Of a stretch of 64,000 nucleotides of DNA, positions 34,772 to 44,900 are shown in pieces. Below the pieces are notes generated by a model, which searched no databases, had not been told where the DNA came from, and worked only from the letters and a program-made list of their open reading frames with translations. This DNA comes from Clostridium fermenticellae (lineage in GTDB: Bacteria; Bacillota; Clostridia; Clostridiales; Clostridiaceae): NCBI RefSeq assembly GCF_003600355.1, contig NZ_CP032416.1, positions 2,500,183 through 2,564,182 of the forward strand, read 5' to 3'. The translations under genes were made by a program, and so were the position numbers. How positions within the stretch are numbered: the stretch's first letter is position 1; each line of letters starts with the position of its first letter.

Positions 34772-35054
34772 GACAAGCTTAACTCATACGCAGAGGTATA
34801 CTTAGAAACTGAAGGCACATCTAAAAAGTTTTTTACATCTCTTAGTGAAGCCTTTTGAAAAAATTTTAGTAGATTATATATGTTTGAGCAAAGCGAGTTT
34901 ATATAATCTACTAAAATTTTTTCAAAAGGCTTCACTAAGAGATGTTAAAACTTTTTTAGGGTGCCAAAGTTTGTGAGTATACCTCTGTGTATGAGTTGAG
35001 TTTGTCCTTATAGCCTATATATTTAACAACAATGCTTAATACGCAATATATGCA
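34772..35054. repeat. Palindromic element family B, copy B-2 (right boundary of cassette 1)
   Basis: Full-length palindrome except that the left tip is clipped (starts GACAAGCTTAACTCATACGC). The right arm ends GAGTTTGTCCTTATA, then the outward 25-base end at 35030-35054 (ends CGCAATATATGCA), identical in reverse complement to the left end of B-1. It stops five bases before the glyA stop codon. The upstream flank 34737-34771 (AAAATTTTTACGTAGTG) recurs at 56318-56355 in cassette 2. Confidence 0.85.
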
Positions 35055-35059
35055 TATGA

Positions 35060-36295
35060 TTAATCATATATTGGGTATTTTTTACACAATTCATTCACCT
35101 GTTGTTTTATGATGGATAAATCTTTATCCCTGTTCTCTATAACATAATTTATGAAATAAGCGATTTTCTTCATTTCCTCCTCTTTAAATCCCCTTGTAGT
35201 AACAGCTGGAGTCCCAATTCTCAATCCACTTGTTATAAATGGACTTAATGTTTCAAATGGTACGGTATTTTTATTTACTGTAATTCCAACGGAATCCAAA
35301 AGTTTTTCTGCATCTTTTCCAGTTATATTTTTATTAGTCAAATTAATCAATATAAGATGATTATCAGTTCCGCCACTTACTAATTTAAATCCATAATTAA
35401 TCAATTCCTCTGCCAAGACCTTAGCATTTTTGAGAACTTGATCTATATAATCTTTATATTCATCTTTAAGAGCTTCACCAAAGCACACTGCCTTTCCAGC
35501 AATTACATGCATAAGTGGCCCACCTTGAATTCCGGGAAATACTGATTTATCTATTACTTTGGCATACTCTTTTTTACATAAGATAACTCCACCTCTTGGC
35601 CCTCTTAAAGTTTTATGCGTAGTAGTAGTCACAAAATCTGCATATGGAACTGGTGACATATGTTTACCTGCAGCTACTATCCCTGCTATGTGAGCCATGT
35701 CAACCATCATGTAGGCACCTACTTCATCACAAATTTGTCTTATTCTTTTAAAATCTATTTCACGCGGGTATGCACTCGCTCCAGACACTATCATTTTAGG
35801 TCTATGCTTAACTGCCAGATTTTTCATCTCATCATAATCTATAGTCTCAGTATTCTTATTTACGCCATAGTCTATAAAATTATATAGTTTTCCTGAAAAA
35901 TTAACAGGACTTCCGTGTGTTAAATGCCCTCCGTGTGTCAAATTCATACCAAGTACTGTATCTCCTGGTTCTAGTACTGCTGCATAAACTGACATATTTG
36001 CCTGAGCTCCAGAATGAGGTTGTACATTAGCATGTTCTGCCCCAAATAGTTTTTTTACTCTATCCCTTGCTAAATTTTCAGCAATGTCAACTATATGACA
36101 TCCTCCGTAATATCTCTTTCCCGGTAGTCCTTCTGCATACTTGTTAGTTAAAAATGACCCCATTGCTTCCATAACGGATTTACTTGTGAAATTTTCCGAA
36201 GCTATAAGTTCTATTCCATTTTCTTGTCTCATATGCTCCTTTTCCACAATATCAAAAATTTCTTTGTCCGTTTTTCTTAAGTCTTCAAAATCCAT
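35060..36295 (-). CDS. glyA: Serine hydroxymethyltransferase
   Basis: 411 residues, full length. PLP-binding Lys lies in [14 protein letters not shown]; other conserved stretches are [35 protein letters not shown] and HGGHLTHG. Converts serine and tetrahydrofolate to glycine and methylene-tetrahydrofolate, the main one-carbon source. Monocistronic, with a good promoter at 36409-36437 and GGGGGCA before ATG. Element B-2 directly follows the stop codon and may act as terminator. Confidence 0.97.
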   Translation of the reverse strand: MDFEDLRKTDKEIFDIVEKEHMRQENGIELIASENFTSKSVMEAMGSFLTNKYAEGLPGKRYYGGCHIVDIAENLARDRVKKLFGAEHANVQPHSGAQANMSVYAAVLEPGDTVLGMNLTHGGHLTHGSPVNFSGKLYNFIDYGVNKNTETIDYDEMKNLAVKHRPKMIVSGASAYPREIDFKRIRQICDEVGAYMMVDMAHIAGIVAAGKHMSPVPYADFVTTTTHKTLRGPRGGVILCKKEYAKVIDKSVFPGIQGGPLMHVIAGKAVCFGEALKDEYKDYIDQVLKNAKVLAEELINYGFKLVSGGTDNHLILINLTNKNITGKDAEKLLDSVGITVNKNTVPFETLSPFITSGLRIGTPAVTTRGFKEEEMKKIAYFINYVIENRDKDLSIIKQQVNELCKKYPIYD

Positions 36296-36408
36296 ATTTT
36301 TGCCCCCTTTAAATTAAATATCAATGTAATACGTATGCGTGTATCAAACAAACCAAAGTAATGTGTATGCCTTGAAAACACTTAGCTTACACCGATTATA
36401 TTTAAATA

Positions 36409-36437
36409 ATTATAGTGTATTTTGTATAAATTTTCAA
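36409..36437 (-). promoter_or_regulatory. Vegetative (sigma-A type) promoter of glyA
   Basis: Minus strand: TTGAAA (36437-36432), exactly 17 bases, TATAAT (36414-36409). It leaves a leader of about 105 bases before glyA. The leader contains two related GTATGCGTGTAT / GTGTATGCC stretches but I could not match it to a known riboswitch. Confidence 0.75.
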
Positions 36438-36535
36438 TATCATTAAATATTTAGTTTGTATCAAGTTATAGTAGGCAATTTACTGTTTTATCAAACTATA
36501 TATTAATAGTAAATAAAATTACTTTGAAATTATAA

Positions 36536-36673
36536 TTAATAAATAGGTGAATTTTGATAAGGATTTTTAATTATAATTTTTATTAAATCCTTAGCCTTTT
36601 TATCTAAACCACAAGCCTCCAATTTTTTAGCATCTTTTACTGCTCTTTTAGTGAAAACTATTCTAAATTCCAT
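36536..36673 (-). pseudogene. Truncated YoeB/Txe-family toxin
   Basis: 45 codons from ATG 36673: VFTKRAVKDAKKLEACGLDK, then AKDLIKIIIKNPYQNSP and a stop after IY. This is the N-terminal half of YoeB/Txe ribosome-dependent mRNA endonucleases (normally about 85 residues). The catalytic C-terminal half, beginning at the usual YEKL, is absent. It overlaps the antitoxin remnant by 16 bases, as in intact yefM-yoeB pairs. Confidence 0.7.
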
Positions 36674-36867
36674 CCTATATCCTCTAACGTTTTACAATCT
36701 TTAATAGGTTCCCCTTTACCTTCAAGTATACTTTTTTTTCATACCAGGTATAGAAACTATATTCAATGTTTCTTGTATAGATTTCCAATCCTCTAGACTA
36801 ATCATTATAACATCACCATTTTTACTAGTTATTTGTACTGGCTCAGAATTTACTATAGTTTGATTAA
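36658..36867 (-). pseudogene. Frameshifted YefM/Phd-family antitoxin
   Basis: The frame reads SEPVQITSKNGDVIMISLED, then WKSIQETLNIVSIPGMKKK and a premature stop. Removing one A from the run of eight at 36732-36739 restores GMKKSILEGKGEPIKDC and TLEDIGW, the normal YefM C-terminus. The first 15-20 residues of the family are also missing. Together with the truncated toxin this is a dead type II toxin-antitoxin module. Confidence 0.7.
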
Positions 36868-36961
36868 TAATATTATATATATATTTAAAAATATTTTATT
36901 TCTATTTTAATTTGCAATTATTTTTCAATAATATACCAATACTTTATTATATGGATATATT

Positions 36962-37221
36962 GTATAGGATTTGTAATTCCAAGTTTAAGTTATACGTAAG
37001 CTGACATTTCCAAAATACGGGCGCATTGAAAAATTTTTTGGTAAGTCTTAGTGAAGCACTTTTGAAAATCTTAGTAAATTTTATATGTTTGAGCCTGCGA
37101 GTTTATAAAATCTGCTTAGATTTTTATAAATACGAACTTAGACTTACTGGAAATTTTTTAGGTGACGAATTTTGGAAATGTCAGCTGGAGTATAACTTAA
37201 GTTTTCATTATAAACCCTATA
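36962..37221. repeat. Palindromic element family A, copy A-5
   Basis: About 260 bases of the same sub-type as A-3 (ACGTAAGCTGACATTTCC; GGAAATGTCAGCTGGAG). Left end TATAGGATTTGTAATTCC, right end TTATAAACCCTATA. It ends four bases before the stop codon of the alcohol dehydrogenase gene. A 91-codon reading frame inside it (37026-37301) is not a gene. Confidence 0.85.
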
Positions 37222-37224
37222 ATC

Positions 37225-38388
37225 TTAAAGAGCTGCTTTATAAATATTCAATACATCATCTTTATCTAATTTCCTTATTCCTCCGATTTTTCCGTATCTA
37301 ACTGCACCTTGAGCCATTATCTCTAATCTATCTTCTCCTATTCCAACCTCAGTTAATTTAGAAGGTATACCCAGTAAATTAAAGAATTCCCTAGTTTTAT
37401 CTATGGCCATATTCGCTATATCATATTTATCTTTGCTAGCGTCAATTTCCCAGACATTAATTCCATACTCCACAAACTTATCCACTGTACTCTCATCAAG
37501 TATGTATTTCATCCACACAGGTGTTAAGATTGCAAGCCCTACACCATGGGTTATATCATAAAATGCACTTAATTCATGTTCCATAGGATGAACACACCAA
37601 TTTGCGTCCTTGCCGTAACTTGCTAAACCATCTATAGCCAGACTAGATGCCCACATTAAATTTGCTCTAGCTTCATAATCATCTGGTTTATCTAAAGCCT
37701 TTTTACCATAATTTATGCATGTTTTTAATATAGCTTCTGATATTTTATTTTGCAAGAAGGCAGAGTCAGGTTTACTGAAATAATCCTCAAATGTATGGCT
37801 CATTATATCTGCGGTTCCAGCTGCTGTTTGATTTTTAGGTACAGTAAATGTATATGTAGGATCTAATATTGAAAAAACTGGTGCCATATCTGGATGTCCT
37901 GTGCCAAGTTTTTCATTAGTGTCCATATTAGTTATAACTGCAAATGTATCCATCTCAGATCCAGTTGCCGCAATAGTTAAAACACTTGCAACAGGAAGCA
38001 CCTTTTTTATTCTATATGGAGCCTTTACTATATTCCATGGATCCTTTTCATAATAAAAACCTGCTGCAACAACTTTGGAACAATCTATAGTACTTCCTCC
38101 ACCAACAGCAAGAACAAGTTCTATGTTATTTTTCCTGCATATATCTATACCTTTTCTAACGGTTGTTATTCTAGGATTGGGTTCTACTCCGGAAAGTTCC
38201 CAAAAATCAATAGAATTATCCTTCAACAATTTGACAATGTTATCATATATACCATTTCTTTTTATACTTCCACCACCATATACAAGAAGAACCTTTGAAC
38301 CATATCTTTTTATCTGCTCCGGAAGCACCTTTAATTTATTCTTTCCAAAAAATATCTTAGTTGGATTTGAATAGTTAAAATCCATCAT
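37225..38388 (-). CDS. Iron-containing alcohol dehydrogenase (butanol dehydrogenase-like)
   Basis: 387 residues from ATG 38388 (GGGGTGAT upstream); the longer frame to 38457 lacks a ribosome site. The class III fold shows NPTKIFFGKN at the start, coenzyme motif GGGSTIDCSK and metal ligands in TADIMSHTFEDYF and HPMEHELSAFYDITHGVG. Length and motifs match clostridial NADH-dependent butanol dehydrogenases (BdhA/YugJ type), which reduce aldehydes to alcohols at the end of solvent fermentation. Substrate range cannot be read from sequence. Monocistronic. Confidence 0.9.
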   Translation of the reverse strand: MMDFNYSNPTKIFFGKNKLKVLPEQIKRYGSKVLLVYGGGSIKRNGIYDNIVKLLKDNSIDFWELSGVEPNPRITTVRKGIDICRKNNIELVLAVGGGSTIDCSKVVAAGFYYEKDPWNIVKAPYRIKKVLPVASVLTIAATGSEMDTFAVITNMDTNEKLGTGHPDMAPVFSILDPTYTFTVPKNQTAAGTADIMSHTFEDYFSKPDSAFLQNKISEAILKTCINYGKKALDKPDDYEARANLMWASSLAIDGLASYGKDANWCVHPMEHELSAFYDITHGVGLAILTPVWMKYILDESTVDKFVEYGINVWEIDASKDKYDIANMAIDKTREFFNLLGIPSKLTEVGIGEDRLEIMAQGAVRYGKIGGIRKLDKDDVLNIYKAAL

Positions 38389-38431
38389 ACTATCACCCCA
38401 TTTTATTAATTTAAAACACATATATATTATA

Positions 38432-39745
38432 TCATTTAGACTGGTTTTTATTAACATTTATTTTATTTTCTATAAGTATTCTACTTACTCTCTTCCTATT
38501 GCATTTAAGCACAGTAAACTTATAATTTTTATATATTACTTCATCATTAACCTGCGGATACAATTTTAAATTAGAATATACCCAACCTCCTACTGTATCT
38601 ATATTATCAGAATCAATATCTATATTTAAAAGTTCATTTATATCGTCTATACTGAGTTTTCCATCTACAATATATCCGTTGTCATCAGTTCTCACAATTT
38701 CGCTGGTTTCTTCATCAAACTCATCCTGTATATCACCAACTATCTCTTCCAAAATATCTTCTATAGTCACAAGTCCATAGGTACCTCCATATTCATCAAT
38801 TACTATGGCAAGTTGTGATCTATCCTTTTGAAACATTTTAAATAGCTCGCTTATTGAAAGTGACTCAGGTACAAACTTTATATCACGAATAATCTTTTCA
38901 ATATTTGTACTATTTCCTTCTATTTTCTGCCTGTAAAGATCTTTTATATGTATAAAACCAACTATATTATCTTTATTCCCCTTACATACTGGATATCTTG
39001 TAAGCTGCTCATGTAAAGTCTTTTCTATAATTTTGTCAAATGAATCCTCCATAAAAATACATGCCATATCAGTTCTAGGTATCATAACTTCTTTAACTGT
39101 TTTATCCGAAAAATCAAATATATTATCAACTAATGTTAGTTCAGTCTTATCTATTAATCCATGTTTATAACTTTCTTCAACTAATAATTTTATCTCATCA
39201 TCTGTGTAAAAATCTTCGCCTTCATTAGTCTGAGATATTCCAAAAATCTTTACTACTATATTTGTACTACAATTAAATAACCACATTATTGGATATGTTA
39301 TTCTATAAAATATAATTAACGGTAATGCTGTATAAATAGCTATCTTTTCTGTATTTATTATTGCAATCGACTTAGGAGACAATTCTCCAAGAACAATATG
39401 AAAAGTTGTTATAATTGCAAATCCCAAAACAAAAGAAATTGAATACGCAGAAACCCCGTTGATACCTAAAAATTTAAAGAACGGCATCACCGCATCAGAA
39501 ACAGCTGGTTCACCAATCCAACCTAAACCAAGTGATGCTAAAGTTATACCAAGCTGACATGCCGATAGATATGAATTCAAATCATTTATAACTTTTAAGG
39601 TATGTTTCGCACCTTTACTACCCTCTAATACCAAGGTTTCTATTCTAGATTTTCTGACCTTTACCATTGAAAATTCTGTTGCAACAAAAAATCCATTCAT
39701 AAATATAAGTAAAATGACAATAATAAAATTCATAAAATAAATCAT
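38432..39745 (-). CDS. Hemolysin C/CorC-type transporter (CNNM domain, two CBS domains)
   Basis: About 437 residues. DUF21/CNNM membrane domain with four helices (1-185), two CBS domains (about 205-330, including PRTDMACIFMED and VIDEYGGTYGLVTIEDILEE) and a CorC_HlyC domain (345-430). Such proteins export or regulate Mg or Co ions; the hemolysin name is historical. AAAGG lies in front of ATG 39745; a GTG two codons earlier is the alternative. It lies downstream of the ketopantoate-reductase-like gene, 24 bases away. Confidence 0.9.
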   Translation of the reverse strand: MIYFMNFIIVILLIFMNGFFVATEFSMVKVRKSRIETLVLEGSKGAKHTLKVINDLNSYLSACQLGITLASLGLGWIGEPAVSDAVMPFFKFLGINGVSAYSISFVLGFAIITTFHIVLGELSPKSIAIINTEKIAIYTALPLIIFYRITYPIMWLFNCSTNIVVKIFGISQTNEGEDFYTDDEIKLLVEESYKHGLIDKTELTLVDNIFDFSDKTVKEVMIPRTDMACIFMEDSFDKIIEKTLHEQLTRYPVCKGNKDNIVGFIHIKDLYRQKIEGNSTNIEKIIRDIKFVPESLSISELFKMFQKDRSQLAIVIDEYGGTYGLVTIEDILEEIVGDIQDEFDEETSEIVRTDDNGYIVDGKLSIDDINELLNIDIDSDNIDTVGGWVYSNLKLYPQVNDEVIYKNYKFTVLKCNRKRVSRILIENKINVNKNQSK

Positions 39746-39768
39746 ACCCACTACCTTTCTTATAGTAT

Positions 39769-40683
39769 TTAATTACTGACTTCCTCCATTGCCTTTATTA
39801 TATCTAAAAAAACTCTATTTATAGGTGTATCTAAATCATAATTTTCCCCAAGTTTGCAAACAGTACCAGCAAATATATCGACTTCTGTTTTTCTGCCATA
39901 TATTATATCCTGACACATTGATGTCCTACTATTAGGATTTATACTATCAAGTCTTTTATACCATTTATTCAAATCATCTTCATTTAAATTAACACCTGCT
40001 TTTTTAGAAAGCTCTATTACCTCAAACATTGCTTTATTCATAAGTTCCTTCGCATAACCAGATTTCTTAAAATCACCATAATTACTCTTTAATATGGCAG
40101 ATACTTGATTTATTCCTACATTAACCATAAACTTCCACCAAAGTTCATGTATCATATCCAATGGAATATTATAATTAATTTTGCTCCTGTCAAAGAGCTC
40201 CTTGACAGCTTTTACATTTTCAGAGTATACATCATTTTTCTCTTCACCAAAATTTATATGGCACATATCTGAAAAATCAACTCTATTTCCATCACGGTTA
40301 GAATCTCCTATACATAAAGAATATATAATATTATCAGTTTTAAAATACTCACCTATTATTTTCTCACTTGTAATACCATTCAAAAGTGAAATAATAATTG
40401 TATTCTTTCCAATATGATTCTTTATATCACAAAGAGCCTGAGCCAATTGAGTTGATTTAACAGAAATAATAACTAAATCAGCTGGAGAGCACTTTTCTTC
40501 TGGATTTACATATGTAAAGTCATACCTTTTACCATTAATTACGAATCCATTCTTCTTATACCTCAAGCCTCTTTCACCGCCAGCTATGATTTTTATAATA
40601 TTGGAGTTATAATCATACAATTTACTGTAGTAGGTACATCCTATTGCCCCTAAACCTATAGCAGATATACTATTTATACTCAT
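39769..40683 (-). CDS. Ketopantoate reductase family protein
   Basis: 304 residues from ATG 40683, which has AAAGGAGCT before it; the frame runs upstream but without a ribosome site. N-terminal Rossmann fold with ISAIGLGAIGCTYYSKL, active-site Lys region HELWWKFMVNVGINQVSA, and Glu/Ser near NPNSRTSMCQDI. Family members reduce 2-dehydropantoate to pantoate with NADPH (PanE/ApbA) for CoA synthesis. No other pantothenate gene is near, so the exact substrate is open. Confidence 0.85.
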   Translation of the reverse strand: MSINSISAIGLGAIGCTYYSKLYDYNSNIIKIIAGGERGLRYKKNGFVINGKRYDFTYVNPEEKCSPADLVIISVKSTQLAQALCDIKNHIGKNTIIISLLNGITSEKIIGEYFKTDNIIYSLCIGDSNRDGNRVDFSDMCHINFGEEKNDVYSENVKAVKELFDRSKINYNIPLDMIHELWWKFMVNVGINQVSAILKSNYGDFKKSGYAKELMNKAMFEVIELSKKAGVNLNEDDLNKWYKRLDSINPNSRTSMCQDIIYGRKTEVDIFAGTVCKLGENYDLDTPINRVFLDIIKAMEEVSN

Positions 40684-40995
40684 AATTTCTAGCTCCTTTC
40701 GCAAGTTTAAAATCCTGAACTTTCCATTAACTAAAAAAATCCTTATTGAAAGTATATCATAAAATATAGTAATATAGCATTTCTGCTTTAAAAAACCATT
40801 TATAGTAAAAGTACTACACATATCATCACAACGATGCAATGTATATTTACTATATATTAGAATTATGTTAAGATATTAGTATCATGATAAAATATTATAA
40901 TTATAAGTGCTTATAAATAATTATATATAATTTAAATCATAGAATATACATTGATTTCAAAGTCAGAGACTTCTATGGTAGAAAGGTGTTGCATT
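40684..40995. other. AT-rich divergent promoter region
   Basis: 312 bases between the ketopantoate-reductase-like gene and the glycosyltransferase gene. It is over 75 percent A+T with several TATAAT-like hexamers on both strands; no convincing pair of promoter boxes, hairpin or small gene stood out. Confidence 0.5.
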
Positions 40996-41973
40996 GTGAA
41001 TTTAACAGTACTTATCCCATGTTATAATGAAGCTGAATCAATAAGATCGATGTACAATGAGTTAAAACTTGTAATTTCAGAGGATTCCTCTAAATGTTCC
41101 TATAATTATGAACTGATTTTTATTGATGATGGAAGTTACGATACCACACTTGACATAATAAAAGAGTTTCAACAACATGACAATCATGTTAAATACATAT
41201 CTCTATCTAGAAATTTCGGAAAAGAGGCTGCAATGTTAGCTGGTTTCTCTTATTCAATAGGAGATGCAGTTGTTATAATTGATGCAGACCTGCAGCATCC
41301 GCCTAGATTAATCCCGGAAATGATAAAATACTATATAGACGGATATGATCAGGTTATCGGAAAGCGGAACAGAACTGGTGATTCCAAGACTAAAACTATT
41401 TTGAGTAAATTATACTATAAGATAGTAAATTATTTAATTGATATAAAGTTGACAGATGGAATAGGAGATTTTCGCCTGCTGAGTAGGCGAGCAATAAATG
41501 CAATTTTATCAATGCATGAATACAATAGATTCTCAAAAGGGATATTTTCATGGATAGGGTTTGATTCTAAAATAATAGAATATAAAAATCAAACTAGAGT
41601 AAATGGGGATAGCAAATGGAACTTGAGAAAACTTTTTCACTATGGAATTGACGGTATACTGTCATTTAACAATAAACCTCTTACCACAACCTTATATTTA
41701 GGTTTTGTAACAGCCATGTGTGGAATACTCTATGTAATATATTCATTAATACGAATACTAATTATTGGAATTGATACACCCGGATATTTTACATTAATAA
41801 CTGCAATTTTAATTATAGGTGGAATTCAGCTTATATCAATAGGCATAATAGGACAATATATTGGAAGAATTTATTCTGAAATTAAGATGAGACCTCATTT
41901 TATCATCAAAGAAACAAATATTATTTCACAGAAATACATTAATCAAGGAGCAGGAAATGACAAAAAACCTTAA
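40996..41973 (+). CDS. Family 2 glycosyltransferase, polyprenyl-phosphate sugar synthase type
   Basis: 325 residues. The start is GTG at 40996 with GAAAGGTG eight bases before it, giving MNLTVLIPCYNEAES; an earlier TTG at 40951 is unsupported. GT-A motifs: IDDGSYD, SLSRNFGKEAAMLAGF, VIIDADLQHPP and FRLLSRRA. Two C-terminal membrane helices, as in GtrB, CsbB and DPM1-like enzymes, which place a sugar from a nucleotide donor onto undecaprenyl phosphate. It overlaps the next gene by 17 bases; the two must work together. Confidence 0.92.
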   Translation: MNLTVLIPCYNEAESIRSMYNELKLVISEDSSKCSYNYELIFIDDGSYDTTLDIIKEFQQHDNHVKYISLSRNFGKEAAMLAGFSYSIGDAVVIIDADLQHPPRLIPEMIKYYIDGYDQVIGKRNRTGDSKTKTILSKLYYKIVNYLIDIKLTDGIGDFRLLSRRAINAILSMHEYNRFSKGIFSWIGFDSKIIEYKNQTRVNGDSKWNLRKLFHYGIDGILSFNNKPLTTTLYLGFVTAMCGILYVIYSLIRILIIGIDTPGYFTLITAILIIGGIQLISIGIIGQYIGRIYSEIKMRPHFIIKETNIISQKYINQGAGNDKKP

Positions 41974-44900
41974 TATAATAGCCAAAAAATTTCTTAATAA
42001 TTTCTTAAAAGATGAAAGCAGCCTATTTAATTTTCTGCGATTTGGTACCATTGGAGCTGTAAATACCTTACACTACTATATATGGTATATGATATTGCTT
42101 CATTTCAAAATTCCTTATATAGTAAGCCATACAATAGCTTTCACTTTTAGCATGATAGGCTCATATTTTTTAAATTGCTATTTTACCTTTAAAACAAAAC
42201 CTACACTTGTTAAATTCATAAAGTTTCCATTAACTACCCTTGCAAACTATATTATTTCCACTATTTCACTTATACTACTTGTAAACATAATACATATAAA
42301 TCCTAAATTTGCTGCGCTATTAGCTTCAGTACTCCCTATACCAGTAACTTTTACAGTCACACGCTATTTACTCAAATCACCTACTGTTTCAGGCGATAAA
42401 AAAAACTATTCGGGGTTTTTAAAAAATTTTCTTGTATTGATCCTTTTATCACTTTTCTCAATAGCATGCCATATGTATATATTCTACACTGGCAATTTAT
42501 TTGGCGTATCAGGTACAGATAACACAATGCAGTTTATGTATTTCATTCCATTTATTCAAAAATCCTTGACTGCAGGGCAACATCTATGGTCTTGGAGTTA
42601 TGGCCTCGGAGGAGATGTATTCGGTGGATTTAGTTACTATTATACTACAAGTCTATCCTTTTATTTAATGCTTTTAATAGTAAAATTAGGATCCATAAGT
42701 TTAACTCTTGCAAATACACTAAAATTAAAATTATTATTTAGTATTTTAAAACAGATTGTGTCAATGTTAATCTTATACAGTTTACTCAAATATGAAGGCA
42801 GAAAAACTTACTCTTCTATAATAGGTTCACTTATATATGGAGGATGTATAAGTTTTATACATTTTTCCCTTTTTTTTGACTTTATGTCAGATGCATATAT
42901 ATTGCTCCCTTTAACTATACTTGGATGGAGAATATATTTAAAAACGAAAAATTATTTTTTGTTTATTCTAAGTGCAAGTTTGACCATTGCCAATAATTTC
43001 TACTTCGGATTTGTAAACTTTGTATTTTATGCTATTTTTATAATTTTATTTACTAAATTTAAGGGTAATACTATAAATCAGAAAATTTTATCCTTTTTTA
43101 AACTCATATTTAAATACACTTTATTTGCATTGTTATCATTAAGTATTGCAGCAGTTTCATTTATTCCTACTGTTATGGCTTTTTTAAATATAGATAGGTT
43201 TTCAACAAAATTTCATGTTCCATTTTTTTATAGTATAGGCAGTATGCTTGAACAACCAAGTAAATTATTTTCCTACTATAGTATTTTAGGCTTCCCTTTG
43301 ATTGTTCTTATCATATTTATTTTACCATGGAGAAAACTTCACATTATCACAAAGAAAAAAAGTATATTATGTTTTATATTTTTTATTCTATATTTGACTC
43401 CACTGTCTGGAAGCTTTTTTAATGGTTTTTCATATTCCTCAGACAGATGGTTCTATTTGTTCATATTCTCCATAGCCTACACAGTACCTGATTGGCTAGA
43501 CGAAAATGATAGATTAAAACATATATCTTTGTCTAAATTCCTGATTATAAGTATAATCATTTTTATACTATCTCTATCAAGAATTCCTAATGGTATAAGT
43601 TTTTCTAAAATATCACAGGAAAAAACTTACCTTATACATATAATAACATTAATTTTAGGTCTATTATCATTTTTCTGTATATCTTTAAAGTACTACATAA
43701 AAAAACATTCTTTAAATATAATTTTTAATTTTACAATAATTTTATGTGCAGCTTTTACATTAATAATAAATTCAAATGCCTATCTATATATTTGCAAACC
43801 TGATATGAATTACTCCATATTACAAAAATCAGGTATGGATAATAAAGAGGAAAGAGAAATATTTAAAAAGCTGACTCCATCATCAGGTGATTTTTTCAGA
43901 GTTATCTTTAGAAATCCGGATGAAGAAAATACTCCAATGAGTTATGGATATTATGGCACAAGCACATACAATAGTATGATAGATGGGGATTTGCACAGAT
44001 GGCTTAAAAATGACTTAAATATACTAAATCGTACCGTTACACCAAGCATATATGCAAATTTTGATGATCGCATTTTCATTGAGACTTTTTTGGGATGCAA
44101 ATACATCGTTGGATATAACCATGATAATTATACGCCACCATATGGATATAAACTTATTAATAAAACTAAAAATTATGTCGTTTACGAAAATACAAGTAAT
44201 CCTGGTTTTGATCTATGGTATTCAAAAATAATTGACACACAAGTTTACAATAAAATGAATATTGCACAAAAAGATACATTACTCTTACAAGCTGCTGCAG
44301 TTGATCAAAATATGGTTCAATCAAACGATGCTATGCCAAGTACTTATGATGTTACAACCGAGTTTCCACTTGACTTTAAAAATGCAGTTACTAAAAACTT
44401 AAGTTTTAAAAATGGAGTCATACATGCACATAACAATGCCTCAATAACTATTCCAATATATAATAATAGACAAAATATTCGAGGTGAATTACTATTTTCA
44501 TTGAATCTAAAACCGGTAAATGGTCAAAAAATTGTACTAAATGTAAATGACAAATCTACTAGTAAAATGGAAGAAGAGTATCCTTATGTGTATCCCATTA
44601 ATCAATTCACCGTTAAATTGCCTGGTGATACTAAAACATTAAATATAAATATTTCTCAAGGAGACTACATCTTAAGCAATACACATTTATGGTTTAATTC
44701 ATATGATTATTATCAGGAATGGGTAAGTGATTTGAACAAGTACAATCTTAAAAATCTATATATAAATGGTGGGATAGTTAAAGGAAATATAGAAAATAAA
44801 GAACAAGGTATTCTGGCACTTAATATACCATTTAACAGAGGTTGGTCTGCAAAAGTAGATGGAAAACATCAAAAATTAATAAAAGTAAATGGAATACTTT

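Noticed and set aside
34648-34935. 95-codon minus-strand reading frame in element B-2
   Set aside because: About half of it is the palindromic B element; no ribosome site or recognisable domain. It overlaps the PadR remnant in another frame.
36296-36410. Riboswitch in the glyA leader
   Set aside because: The 105-base leader has repeats such as GTGTATGC but I could not fit it to the THF, glycine or purine riboswitch layouts, and no terminator-antiterminator pair is visible.
37026-37301. 91-codon plus-strand reading frame
   Set aside because: It is mostly the A-5 palindrome and runs antisense into the end of the alcohol dehydrogenase gene; composition fits repeat DNA.
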